A stretch of DNA of 64,000 nucleotides from Mycobacterium sp. AZCC_0083 (GTDB taxonomy: Bacteria; Actinomycetota; Actinomycetes; Mycobacteriales; Mycobacteriaceae): the NCBI RefSeq assembly GCF_014202335.1, contig NZ_JACHGP010000005.1:434001-498000 (forward strand), written 5' to 3'. This document shows, one piece after another, positions 45,482-54,014 of this stretch; position 1 is the first letter of the stretch, and every line of letters starts with the position of its first letter. Under the pieces are notes generated by a model. The model worked only from the letters and a program-made list of their open reading frames with translations, ran no database searches and was not told the DNA's origin. The translations under genes were made by a program, and so were the position numbers.

Positions 45482-46746
45482 CCACACCACGACACCACCC
45501 CGCTGAAACCCCGACGACTGATCGTCTGTTCGCCGCCCACGGACCAAGCCTGGCCGAACACCGTGCGCAGTTCGGCGCGCTGCCCGGCTCGGCCGGAACG
45601 AATTTGGTTGGCGCGCTTCATGAGTCGGGTCTGACCGGCCGGGGTGGTGCCGGTTTCCCGACCGGCCGCAAGATCGCATCGGTCAGCGGCCGCAAACCGG
45701 TCGTGATCGGGAACGGTGCCGAGGGCGAGCCCCTCAGCTACAAGGACGCCGCGCTGCTGTCGCGCGCACCCCACCTCGTCCTCGACGGCCTGAACGTCGC
45801 CGCCGCAGCGGTGGCGGCCGACAAGGTGTACATCTACGTCCCGTCTCGATTGCTCTCGACGGTGCAGCACGCCATCGATGAAAGGGCGACAGCACGAGGT
45901 GACCGGTACCGAGTAGCCGCCGTCGAGGCTCCCGACAGTTTCATCTCGGGCGAGGAGTCGGCGGTCGTCAGGCGCATCGAGGGCGGTCCGGCACTCCCCC
46001 GCGACCGCAAGCTCCTCACCACCGCATCCGGTGTGCGGGGCCGGCCCACGCTGATCAACAACGTCGAGACACTCGCCCACGTCGCCCTGATCGCCCGGTA
46101 CGGAGCCGAATGGTTCCGCTCGATCGGTGACCGGACGCAACCAGGCTCCATGCTCGTCACGCTGTCGGGTGCGCTGAACAAGCGATGCGTCGTCGAAGTG
46201 CCCACCGGAGCGTTGTTGACCGACGTGACCGGGCGGTTCGGATTCAGCGACCATCGCACCTTGCGTGCGGTCCTCATCGGCGGTTACCACGGCAGTTGGA
46301 TCCCGACCGAGACGCTGACCGGCGTCCGGTTGTCGAAGTCCTCCCTCGCACCTCTGCGGGCCAGTCCGGGCGCAGGCATCGTTCACGCACTCGGGCGCGA
46401 CGAATGTGGCCTCGCGCACACTGCAGACATCCTCGGTTATCTCGCCGAACACAGCGCCCGCCAATGCGGCCCCTGCCTGAACGGTCTGCCCCGACTGAGC
46501 CAGCTCTTCGACGACCTCGCCTACGGCCGAGTCGACGACCTCCTCGTCGAGGAGATACACCGGGTCAGCGACCTCGTCGACGGCCGCGGGGCCTGCCGGC
46601 ACCCCGACGGAACCGCGCGCCTGGCCCGTAGCGCACTGCACGCCTTCGCCTCCGACGTCACCCACCATCGCCAGGGCGGATGCGAAGCCGCCCTGGCATC
46701 GGTGCCGAACGGACGTTCACCACGCCCCGACTCGGGAGCACTGTGA
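45478..46746 (+). CDS. NuoF-like NADH/FMN/Fe-S flavoprotein
   Basis: This 422-residue protein resembles the NADH-binding subunit of complex I. The glycine-rich FMN site (GLTGRGGAGFPTGRK) and GNGAEGEPLSYKDAALL are clear, followed by an SLBB region and a C-terminal iron-sulfur region. The canonical S-C-G-x-C-x-P-C cluster is altered: here it reads HSARQCGPC, so the first Cys is missing, with one more Cys in GRGAC. It may bind an unusual cluster or none. The GTG at 45478 overlaps the reductase stop. It probably feeds electrons to the downstream ferredoxin or the membrane cytochrome. Confidence 0.85.
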   Translation: MTTPRHHPAETPTTDRLFAAHGPSLAEHRAQFGALPGSAGTNLVGALHESGLTGRGGAGFPTGRKIASVSGRKPVVIGNGAEGEPLSYKDAALLSRAPHLVLDGLNVAAAAVAADKVYIYVPSRLLSTVQHAIDERATARGDRYRVAAVEAPDSFISGEESAVVRRIEGGPALPRDRKLLTTASGVRGRPTLINNVETLAHVALIARYGAEWFRSIGDRTQPGSMLVTLSGALNKRCVVEVPTGALLTDVTGRFGFSDHRTLRAVLIGGYHGSWIPTETLTGVRLSKSSLAPLRASPGAGIVHALGRDECGLAHTADILGYLAEHSARQCGPCLNGLPRLSQLFDDLAYGRVDDLLVEEIHRVSDLVDGRGACRHPDGTARLARSALHAFASDVTHHRQGGCEAALASVPNGRSPRPDSGAL

Positions 46747-47015
46747 GGACGCCGTACACGCCATGCCCGCGACGCCTGCACATCGACTGGACGCGCTGCG
46801 ACGGACGCGGCCTGTGCACCGAACTGTTGCCGCGGCTCCTTCACCGCGACGACTGGGGCTACCCCATCGCGCGAGACGGCTCCCGCGAGCCCGCGGTTCC
46901 ACCCTCGGCACTTCCTCAGGCGCACAACGCCGTTGACCGCTGCCCTCGGCTTGCCCTCTCACTGATCACCGACGAACCGGCATCCGCCGACCGAAAGCGA
47001 GGCCCTTCTTCATAG
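46743..47015 (+). CDS. Ferredoxin, 3Fe-4S type
   Basis: This 90-residue protein has three visible cluster cysteines (CDGRGLC, and C in DRCPRLAL), a pattern found in actinobacterial 3Fe-4S ferredoxins that work with oxidoreductases and P450s. The RLHIDWTRCDGRGLCTELLP segment is typical. The GTG at 46743 overlaps the stop of the NuoF-like gene. In this operon it may shuttle electrons between the NuoF-like protein and the membrane cytochrome. Confidence 0.82.
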   Translation: MRTPYTPCPRRLHIDWTRCDGRGLCTELLPRLLHRDDWGYPIARDGSREPAVPPSALPQAHNAVDRCPRLALSLITDEPASADRKRGPSS

Positions 47016-47070
47016 ATCGAACGAGATCGTGTCTTCGCGCAATCCCACATCGTTTCGAGGAGAAACAATT

Positions 47071-47550
47071 TTGTCGACGTTCAACGGGCTACCCGCCCAC
47101 GTTCTACTCGTGCACTTCATCGTCGTCCTGGCTCCGCTCACCGCCATTCTCGCGATCATCTGTGCGCTGTGGCCCGCAGCACGCCAACGATTGGTATGGC
47201 TGGTGCTGACGCTCACCGTCATCACGACACTTCTGACCCCCTTGACGACGGACGCGGGCGAATGGCTGGAGAAGCTCAAGGGCCGGTCGCCGCTACTGCA
47301 CGCCCACACCGAGCTGGGCGACACGATGCTGTACTTCGCCATCGCGTTGACGGCCGCAGCGATGCTGCTCGTAGTAGTCCATCTCCGGGAGGCGCGCGGG
47401 AGATCCGTGAAACCCCTTGCGCGGTGGCTCATCGCGGGCGTCGTCATCATCGCGAGCGTAGCGACGACAGTACAGGTCTATCGCATCGGAGATTCGGGAG
47501 CGAAGGCAACCTGGGGAGAGCAATCGGTTGCTCGCTCGGAAACGCCCTGA
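47071..47550 (+). CDS. DUF2231 membrane protein
   Basis: This 159-residue membrane protein has four predicted helices, with the DUF2231 features FNGLPAHVLLVHFIVVLAPL at the N-terminus and VYRIGDSGAKATWG at the end. The family is frequently found near heme or redox genes but has no defined function. I chose the TTG at 47071 because GAGGAG lies 8 nt upstream; a GTG at 47029 would add 14 residues. It follows the ferredoxin gene by 55 bp and may belong to the same transcript. Confidence 0.85.
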   Translation: MSTFNGLPAHVLLVHFIVVLAPLTAILAIICALWPAARQRLVWLVLTLTVITTLLTPLTTDAGEWLEKLKGRSPLLHAHTELGDTMLYFAIALTAAAMLLVVVHLREARGRSVKPLARWLIAGVVIIASVATTVQVYRIGDSGAKATWGEQSVARSETP

Positions 47551-47580
47551 CACCGCCGCCGTCCACATTCGGGAAGCGCG

Positions 47581-47690
47581 GTGAAGCTGAAACGCGTGGC
47601 TCAGTACCTCATTACAGCCGTCACGATCATCGCCAGCGGCGCAGCGACCCGTATAGCCAAGGACAGTCGTGGACCCTTTGGCTAGGCTAC
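47581..47690 (+). pseudogene. Remnant of a second DUF2231 gene
   Basis: Directly after the DUF2231 gene comes a degenerate piece with the sense KRVAQYLITAVTIIASGAAT, similar to the C-terminal helix of the intact protein (WLIAGVVIIASVATT). A deletion then removes the YRIGDSGAK tail and a stop follows near 47684. It looks like the tail of a duplicated gene. Confidence 0.45.
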
Positions 47691-47732
47691 GTTTGCTGGC
47701 GGTGGCCCACCTCGATGTCTAGCGTTGCGACC

Positions 47733-48446
47733 ATGTCGACCACGTCCCATCCCGCCGAGCCACATGTGGGCTCGGTGTCATCGAAACTGAATTGGCTGCG
47801 GGCCGGCGTCTTGGGCGCCAACGACGGGATCGTCTCAACGGCAGGCATCGTGGTCGGAGTTGCCGCAGCAACGGCGTCTCGAGACCCGATCCTGACCGCA
47901 GGAGTCGCAGGAATGGTCGCGGGGGCCGTCTCGATGGCGTTGGGAGAGTATGTTTCTGTCAGCACTCAGCGTGACACCGAGCAGGCGCTGCTGAATAAGG
48001 AACGCGGAGAGCTACGCGAGGACCCCGCGGCGGAACTGGACGAACTCGCGGCGCTGTACGAGGCCAAGGGGTTGTCGACGACAACCGCGCGCACAGTTGC
48101 CGAAGAACTCACCGACCATGATGCGTTCGCCGCGCATGCAGACGTGGAGTTGGGTATCGATCCGACCAATCTGACCAACCCCTGGCAGGCCGCCCTGTCA
48201 TCAGCCCTGTCCTTCACCGTCGGCGCACTCCTGCCCTTGATCGCAATTCTGCTGCCGCCCAACATATTGCGGGTACCGGTGACGGTCGCGGCGGTACTCC
48301 TAGCCCTCGTCATCACCGGAGCGGCGTCGGCTGCGTTGGGTGGCGCGCCCAAGCAACGCGCGATCACGCGCAACGTCGTCGGCGGTGCCCTGGCTCTGGG
48401 CGTCACCTACGTCATCGGAAATCTGGTGGGCGCAGCCGTCGCGTAA
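47733..48446 (+). CDS. VIT1/CCC1-family metal transporter
   Basis: This 237-residue membrane protein belongs to the VIT1/CCC1 family, which exports or stores iron or manganese. Signature segments are NWLRAGVLGANDGIVSTAGI, AGAVSMALGEYVSVSTQRDT and, in the C-terminal half, NPWQAALSSALSFTVGALLP. Five helices and the long cytoplasmic metal-binding loop (ELDELAALYEAKGLSTTTA) are in place. An alternative ATG at 47715 is possible. It may protect against metal stress. Confidence 0.92.
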   Translation: MSTTSHPAEPHVGSVSSKLNWLRAGVLGANDGIVSTAGIVVGVAAATASRDPILTAGVAGMVAGAVSMALGEYVSVSTQRDTEQALLNKERGELREDPAAELDELAALYEAKGLSTTTARTVAEELTDHDAFAAHADVELGIDPTNLTNPWQAALSSALSFTVGALLPLIAILLPPNILRVPVTVAAVLLALVITGAASAALGGAPKQRAITRNVVGGALALGVTYVIGNLVGAAVA

Positions 48447-48590
48447 GCGTCCCCATCCGCTGGCCGAGGAGCCCTTTCATGGCCACCCAAGAGATCAGCG
48501 GTTGCGTTCGGGGCGTTCCAGCTTCAATGGTGCGCGACACCAGGGCCAGGACGGTTTCTCTACCCCGGCGCCGCTGGGAGACACACCAAG

Positions 48591-48767
48591 GTGACATCCA
48601 CCGGTTTCGGCGGCCCCGTCGGATCCGGTCCATTCGTCCACCAAGACGTTCGCGACCCGCCCGCCGACATCTACGGCCGCACCGCCACACTCCACACCGA
48701 CGGGCCGTACCAGTCCTATCTCCTGCTGCCGGTCATTCCGGTCGGCGTCGAAACATCACAAACCTAG
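48591..48767 (+). other. Short open frame of unknown status
   Basis: A 58-residue frame from GTG at 48591 (VTSTGFGGPVGSGPFVHQDV ... SYLLLPVIPVGV) with high-GC third positions stays open upstream as far as the VIT1 gene, but without any start. No family is recognised. It ends tail-to-tail, with a 4-bp overlap, against the gene at 48764. It may be the end of a decayed gene. Confidence 0.3.
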
Positions 48768-49183
48768 ACGGTCAACGGCTGGCGCCTCGGCTTGGTGCGT
48801 CGCGACGCAACGGTGATGAACACGGCGAGGGCGATGAGCGGCAGCAGGCCGATCGTCCAACTCAATGGCAACGGCGGCCCCGGCTGATTCAGTATCGTCA
48901 CATCACTCAATGTCCCGCGCGCCTGCCCTTGCGGACCGTTGATGACGAACTCGAAGGTGAGCTGGGCATTCCTAGACTGTCTCACGGCGGCTGCACCGCC
49001 GTGTGTCTCACGAAGTGCTTCATTTCCTACGATGCGAATAGCGTGTCCACTGCCTCCCGTCGTTCGAGGGCATGCCTGCGCGATATGAAACCGGAAACGA
49101 GACACCGCGACGTCGCGCGTTGGACCGCGACTAGGGGCGCTCATCGCAGTCTCGTTTCTTTGGAAACGAGACATGGACGTCAC
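48764..49183 (-). CDS. Putative membrane-anchored protein, degenerate N-terminus
   Basis: The C-terminal ~70 residues look like a real exported protein: a beta-rich piece (AQLTFEFVINGPQGQARGTL), a proline hinge, one transmembrane helix (LSWTIGLLPLIALAVFITVA) and a basic tail (SRRTKPRRQ). That is the usual end of a membrane-anchored extracellular domain. The N-terminal ~70 residues are basic, low in hydrophobics and lack a signal peptide, so the 5' part may be frameshifted or replaced. A 7-bp stem (ACGGCGG/CCGCCGT, 48984-49002) sits at the transition. Confidence 0.45.
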   Translation of the reverse strand: MTSMSRFQRNETAMSAPSRGPTRDVAVSRFRFHIAQACPRTTGGSGHAIRIVGNEALRETHGGAAAVRQSRNAQLTFEFVINGPQGQARGTLSDVTILNQPGPPLPLSWTIGLLPLIALAVFITVASRRTKPRRQPLTV

Positions 49184-49257
49184 TAGCTGTTGGCGTGCAA
49201 GCGTGGTGAGTGGCGTTTGCGATGCTACGAACAGACGACGTCTCGCCAGATACTGTG

Positions 49258-49731
49258 TCAGAGTTCTCGGACGAACGTCACGTGCATACTGCCTCGACCG
49301 TCGTAGTTCGCGATGGGGTCACTAACGCTGAATCCCATGCGTCGATGAAAAGCCTGCGATCTGGCATTGGAAGCAGACGTGATAGCGCGGACGGTGCGAC
49401 GGCGGTGCTTGCGGACGATAGCGAAGAACCGTTCGTACAGGTCAGCACCCAGCCCACGGCCTCGATAGCCGGGGTCAATGCCGACAAAGTGGATGTAGGC
49501 CTCTTCCGGCCGGGATTGAGACAGAAAGCCAATGAGGAAAGCTCTGAGCCGGTCCTCGTCGAACACAACGAAGCTCGTATCTGTGAAGTGCTGAAGGAAT
49601 AGGCGGGGCACCAACGCGGCCCGCTGCATGCTCCGAGCATCGGCTTGCGGATAATCCCACCACTTGTCAAGAGCGACAATGACATCGAAGTAATCCAGTT
49701 CGGTCGGCGGTCGATAGATCAGTTCGGCCAC
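49258..49731 (-). CDS. GNAT-family N-acetyltransferase
   Basis: This 157-residue acetyltransferase uses acetyl-CoA. Motif A with the pyrophosphate loop is clear (IHFVGIDPGYRGRGLGADLY), and the C-terminal ASNARSQAFHRRMGFSVSDP is typical. The start is GTG at 49731. The substrate (amine, amino acid or protein) cannot be read from the sequence. It stands alone on the minus strand. Confidence 0.9.
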   Translation of the reverse strand: MAELIYRPPTELDYFDVIVALDKWWDYPQADARSMQRAALVPRLFLQHFTDTSFVVFDEDRLRAFLIGFLSQSRPEEAYIHFVGIDPGYRGRGLGADLYERFFAIVRKHRRRTVRAITSASNARSQAFHRRMGFSVSDPIANYDGRGSMHVTFVREL

Positions 49732-49950
49732 ACTCGGACCCTACGCGCCACGCCGCATCTACGCTTCCAACCACATCAACTAACCTCACAGGCCTACAGG
49801 GACGACATCAATGTCGGTTCTCAAACTCCGTGTCATTTCCCGAAGTCCCAGCCTGCGGTGGTGCAGGTCCGGGTTTCGTCCCTGTGACAGGCAACGGAAA
49901 TGGTGCGAGAGAACAGAGTCATCGGTCAATGCGCTCACACCTGGCCAGGC

Positions 49951-50883
49951 TCAAGCCGATCGCGCGGCGGTGGCCACGGCGCGCAACAGGACGTCCATCT
50001 CGGCGTCGGCGTCCGGTCCAGCCATGAGAGTGGCGAACACCTCGTCCACCTCAGCTCGTCGCGCGAGTTCTTCGGCGATCGCTTCCTGCGAGCCGCAGAT
50101 CACCAGCGCATCGAGCAGATCGTCAGTGACCGTGCCGTCGCCGGACTGCGGATATCCGGCCGCGGCGAACATGGTTGCGTACACCGGTGAGTTCACGAAG
50201 GGTACGAGGTGCGGACGTGCCCACTCCAAGGCCTGCGCACGGTTCTCGGTGACGGCAACGGACACCTGCTGCACGATGTGCGGAACAGCACGGCCGGTCG
50301 ACTCGGCGCCCCGGGCGAGTGCAGGTCGGGCGATGTCGTCGAGGTAAGCCGGCGGGCAGTGCCAGGACATCGCCGCGTCAGCCACCACTCCAGCGGTCTC
50401 GAAGGCTTTGGGGCCCAGCGCGGCCAGCACGACGGGAGTCCCCGGCGCGGAAGGGAATACGGCGTCGACGGTGTAGAAGGTTCCTTGGTGATGCACCTCT
50501 CCTTGCCGAAGCCCGGACCGCAGGACAGTGACGTATTCGGCCATCCGCGCCAAGGGCTGCGACACCGGCGCGCCAAGTACGTCCGCCGTCACGACCAGAT
50601 TGCCGGTCCCGACGCCTAGGCGCAGCCGGCCGGGTGCAAGCGCTTCGAGGGTGGCAGCCTGGCTGATCAATGCGACCGGGTGACGCGTTAACGCGGGCAC
50701 GATGGCGGTGCCGACGATGACGCGTTCGGTTCGGGCCAACGCGGCGGCAAACAGTGTGGGCGTGTCGTAACTAGTTACGGGCATGACCGCCCAAGCCGCC
50801 GGTACACCCGCAAGCTCCGCCCGTCTGATCAAGGCGACGTTGTCTGGCACGGATGATGCGAAGAAACCCATTCCGATCTGCAT
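49951..50883 (-). CDS. LLM-class F420/flavin-dependent oxidoreductase
   Basis: This 310-residue TIM-barrel enzyme belongs to the luciferase-like monooxygenase class; the mycobacterial subfamily mostly uses F420. Features are the start MQIGMGFFASSVPDNVALIR, RVIVGTAIVPALTRHPVALI and PGRLRLGVGTGN in the cofactor region, and PTP-like VVLAALGPKAFETAGVVADA. It is divergent from the GlxA-type regulator 71 bp away, which may control it. The substrate is unknown. Confidence 0.9.
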   Translation of the reverse strand: MQIGMGFFASSVPDNVALIRRAELAGVPAAWAVMPVTSYDTPTLFAAALARTERVIVGTAIVPALTRHPVALISQAATLEALAPGRLRLGVGTGNLVVTADVLGAPVSQPLARMAEYVTVLRSGLRQGEVHHQGTFYTVDAVFPSAPGTPVVLAALGPKAFETAGVVADAAMSWHCPPAYLDDIARPALARGAESTGRAVPHIVQQVSVAVTENRAQALEWARPHLVPFVNSPVYATMFAAAGYPQSGDGTVTDDLLDALVICGSQEAIAEELARRAEVDEVFATLMAGPDADAEMDVLLRAVATAARSA

Positions 50884-50954
50884 GTCGCCCAGCTTGCGGC
50901 CTGAGCTGCGGGGCCGACAGTGGCCCGAACGCCAATAAGTGAAAGAATCTGGCC

Positions 50955-51953
50955 ATGATCGATAAGGGGACAGATGGACGGCGGCACCGTGTCGTGGTGA
51001 TTGCGGTGGATGGGGTCATCCCGTTCGAGTTCTCGATACCCGCCCGCCTGTTCGGGGCAGCCCTAGACGGGGCCGGACGACCGCTCTACGAAGTGGTCAC
51101 CGCGTCGGTGGACGGAGAATCCGTGCGCACCAATGCCGACTTCATGATCAAGCCTGGTTCGGATCTCAGTGCGATCAGATCGGCCGACTCGATCGTCGTA
51201 CCTGCAGTGGACCTGTGCCGGCTAGACCGGTGCCAGATTGACTTGGTAGTCAAGGCACTTCGCCACCCGCGGCCGGGCACGAGAATCCTGTCCATCTGCA
51301 CTGGCGCTCAGATCATGGCGATGACCGGACTGTTAGACGGCCGCCCGGCGACGACACACTGGAACCACGCCGCAGCATTCTCCTGCGAATTCCCCACCGT
51401 GCTGCTCAACCGCGACGTGCTGTTCGTCGACGACGGTGATGTGCTCACGTCGGCCGGGGCGGCGGCGGGCGTCGATCTTTGTCTTCACCTCATCCGCCTA
51501 GATCACGGCAGCGGTATCGCCAACGCCGTTGCGCGCGCGTGCGTCGTCGCGCCGTGGAGGGAAGGCGGGCAAGCCCAATTCGTCGCGACCCCCATGCCGG
51601 ACAGCGGTGACGCGTCTACAGCCTCCACCCGCGGATGGGCCCTGCGGCACTTGGATTCCGACCTGACGCTGGCGATCATGGCCCGTCACGCCTCGATGAG
51701 CATTCGGACCTTTAGTCGACGGTTCCGCGACGAGACGGGTACGAGCCCGAGTCAGTGGCTCATCAGGCAGCGCATCGACCACGCGCGTCGCCTGCTCGAA
51801 TCGACCGAACTGCCCATCGATCAAATCGCGGGCGCCGCGGGCCTCGGTACTGCAGCCTCCTTGCGGGCGCATCTGCGGAACACGATCGGCGTATCCCCCA
51901 GCGCCTACCGCCGCACGTTTCACGGGCCCTCAGATGCACCCGTCACGGATTGA
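50955..51953 (+). CDS. GlxA-type AraC regulator with DJ-1/PfpI domain
   Basis: This 332-residue regulator has an N-terminal DJ-1/PfpI (GATase-like) sensor domain (residues ~10-185) with the Cys at the nucleophile elbow (LSICTGAQIMAMTGLLDG), and a C-terminal AraC DNA-binding module (about 230-325; ARHASMSIRTFSRRFRDETG, IDQIAGAAGLGTAASLRAHL). Such proteins sense metabolites or stress. It is divergent from the LLM oxidoreductase. ATG at 50955. Confidence 0.92.
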   Translation: MIDKGTDGRRHRVVVIAVDGVIPFEFSIPARLFGAALDGAGRPLYEVVTASVDGESVRTNADFMIKPGSDLSAIRSADSIVVPAVDLCRLDRCQIDLVVKALRHPRPGTRILSICTGAQIMAMTGLLDGRPATTHWNHAAAFSCEFPTVLLNRDVLFVDDGDVLTSAGAAAGVDLCLHLIRLDHGSGIANAVARACVVAPWREGGQAQFVATPMPDSGDASTASTRGWALRHLDSDLTLAIMARHASMSIRTFSRRFRDETGTSPSQWLIRQRIDHARRLLESTELPIDQIAGAAGLGTAASLRAHLRNTIGVSPSAYRRTFHGPSDAPVTD

Positions 51954-52293
51954 CTCAACTCAGCGCGCCCGATGTATGGGTCGTTTTTTTGTGGATGTAC
52001 TTGCGGCATTGTGGTTTTCATGTTGCTGAGGCAATTCGATGCTCATGTCAGACGGCGCTTCGGGCTGCCCAATTGCACGGTGGTGGACACGTTTGGCCTC
52101 GTTGGCGAATCGGATAGCCGTTGTCTGCCCTGAGGTCTCGTGCGCTGGAGATCATGGCAGACAGATGTAGATTCTCGAATTTCATGTCCAGTGTCAGCCG
52201 CGGTGCCCTGAACTGCGCCGATATCGGCTGTCTCATTCGATGTCCACACTAGGTATTCCCATTTTCGTGTCCACTCCCGTGAATGGCACATAT
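51954..52293. other. Intergenic region, nothing recognised
   Basis: About 340 bp between the GlxA-type regulator and the small split frame. GC is locally lower, with a T-run near 51986-51992 that might end the regulator transcript. No gene is supported. Confidence 0.4.
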
Positions 52294-52611
52294 TCAGGCT
52301 GCGGGACGCTCAGCTCGGATGATGGCGCGTAGGCAAGTGATTTCGTCACGTGACATCTGTTGCAAAGGCGCTGGCCCATCCTCGCTCGATACCTGATCTC
52401 GCATCGGGCTCCCGTTGGCCGTTGCGGTCGACGCCTCCGCGGCCGCACCCTTGGCCGGCAGCACGTGGCGTGCAGATGGCGGCTCGTCGTTCGCACGTTA
52501 GTTGAGATCAGTAGCGGCGGCGCGCAACTCACGCAACGCGATCGTGCCCAGATCTCGTTCCTCGCCTGGCTCGGCCCAGCGGGCATAACCGTTTTGACCG
52601 GGCGCAGTCAC
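52294..52611 (-). other. Small frame pair after the amidase, split by one TAA
   Basis: A GTG at 52611 overlaps the amidase stop (GTGA) and opens a 37-residue frame (VTAPGQNGYARWAEPGEERD, LGTIALRELRAAATDLN) that stops at TAA 52498-52500. The same frame then stays open to TGA 52294-52296, with an ATG at 52404 starting a 36-residue end (MRDQVSSEDGPAPLQQMSRD, ITCLRAIIRAERPAA). Both parts have high-GC third positions and look like a genuine protein. It is either two tiny genes or one ~105-residue gene with a nonsense mutation. No family is recognised. Confidence 0.45.
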
Positions 52612-54008
52612 AGCAGTGCGTATTCCCCGGCCCAGGGTCGTTGTTCTTCAAGGGTTTCCGCGAGAGCGAGGACACCGAGGTCGTCGCCGTGCCGGCCGAT
52701 GATCTGCATGCCGACGGGTAGCCCGTCGACTGTTCGGGTCCACGGAATCGACACTGCGGGGTTCCCGGCGATGTTCCAGGGGTAGGTCATGCTGCACCAC
52801 CGGTGCCAATGCGTGACCTGCTGGTGATACGGCGGCGGCGAGTGCTGTCCCGCCGGGAATGGCAGTCTCGACACTGTCGGGGAGATGAGGTAGTCGACGG
52901 TATCGAAGAGATCTTCGACTGCGTGGAAGTAGTCGATGCGGCGGCTCTGTGCGGTGGCGAGGTCGACTGCGGACAGTTTTCGGGCTGCGTGGGCCAACGC
53001 GACGAGGTCCGGATCGCGGCGGGCGAGCTGGGTGTCGGTTTCGCCGTCGAGTTCGGTTGCGGTGAAGGCGGAGATGATGGTGCCGACGATGTCGGCTCCG
53101 CCTGCGGGCAGCTGAATGGATCGAGTTCGGTGGCTCTGGTCGTCGAACCAGGCGGCGAACTGGTCGAACGCGGCATGGATGAACGGGTCCACGTGGTCGG
53201 AGTCGACTTCGTCGATCGCGCCGATGGTCATGTGCGTCTTGGATATGGCCGGCGTCGGGGTGGTCGTGGCGAGCGGGTCCCGGCGGTGCGGGCCGCACAT
53301 GATTTGGTAGGCGTCACGCGCATCGCCGACGGTGCGTGCCAGCGGGCCGATGTGAGAGAGGAATTCGGTGCTTACGGGATAGTAAGGGACTGATCCCAGG
53401 GTGGGTTTGAAGCCGACGACGTGGCAGAAGGACGCCGGCACGCGGATGGAGCCGAAACCGTCGGTGCCGGTGGCCCAGGTTCCGTACCGCATTGCCGTGG
53501 CCACACCCGCGCCGCCGCTGGATCCGCCCGGCGTCATCGTGGGCGCCCACGGGTTCAAGGAGGACCCGAAGGTCGGGTTGGAGCCTTCGGCTTTCCACGC
53601 TGCTTCTGAGGTGTTCGTCTTGCCGAGCACGATCGCGCCGGCACGCCTGAGGCGTGCGACGGCTTCGGCGTCGAAGTCGGGCACCCATTCCGCGGTCCTG
53701 GCCGCGCCGCGGGTGGTGCGGATTCCGGCGGTCGCCGTGATGTCTTTGATGGTGATCGGTATCCCGAAGCCCGGACCGATCCGGTCGGGCTCGGTCATCA
53801 CGAGCTGATCGAGGTCGGCTGCGTGTCGGCGCGCGTGTTCTTCGGACAGCGTGATGAAGGCGTTGTACTTGTCGCTAGTGGCCAAGATCCGCGCGAGTGC
53901 GGCGTCGGTGACTTCGGAGGGCCTGAATCGATGTGTGCGGTAGCCGTCGGTTAGATCGCGGCTGCTCAGACATGTCAGGTCGTCGGTCGAGGGAGCAGAA
54001 GGTGTCAT
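52608..54008 (-). CDS. Amidase-signature family amidase
   Basis: This 466-residue hydrolase cleaves C-N amide bonds. The Ser-cisSer-Lys triad is visible: Lys in ITIKDITATAG, and the serines in the PGGSSGGAGVATA loop. The C-terminal MTYPWNIAGNPAVSIPW and LPVGMQIIGRHGDDLGVL motifs are typical. It is 6 bp from the upstream GATase gene and part of a block with a glutamine-synthetase-like ligase, so it may act on a gamma-glutamyl or other amide intermediate. ATG at 54008. Confidence 0.92.
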   Translation of the reverse strand: MTPSAPSTDDLTCLSSRDLTDGYRTHRFRPSEVTDAALARILATSDKYNAFITLSEEHARRHAADLDQLVMTEPDRIGPGFGIPITIKDITATAGIRTTRGAARTAEWVPDFDAEAVARLRRAGAIVLGKTNTSEAAWKAEGSNPTFGSSLNPWAPTMTPGGSSGGAGVATAMRYGTWATGTDGFGSIRVPASFCHVVGFKPTLGSVPYYPVSTEFLSHIGPLARTVGDARDAYQIMCGPHRRDPLATTTPTPAISKTHMTIGAIDEVDSDHVDPFIHAAFDQFAAWFDDQSHRTRSIQLPAGGADIVGTIISAFTATELDGETDTQLARRDPDLVALAHAARKLSAVDLATAQSRRIDYFHAVEDLFDTVDYLISPTVSRLPFPAGQHSPPPYHQQVTHWHRWCSMTYPWNIAGNPAVSIPWTRTVDGLPVGMQIIGRHGDDLGVLALAETLEEQRPWAGEYALL

Positions 54009-54014
54009 CGCGGT

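Noticed and set aside
45469..46668. 399-codon minus-strand frame opposite the NuoF-like gene
   Set aside because: Mirror frame; the plus strand has clear FMN and Fe-S motifs and stop-start overlaps with its neighbours.
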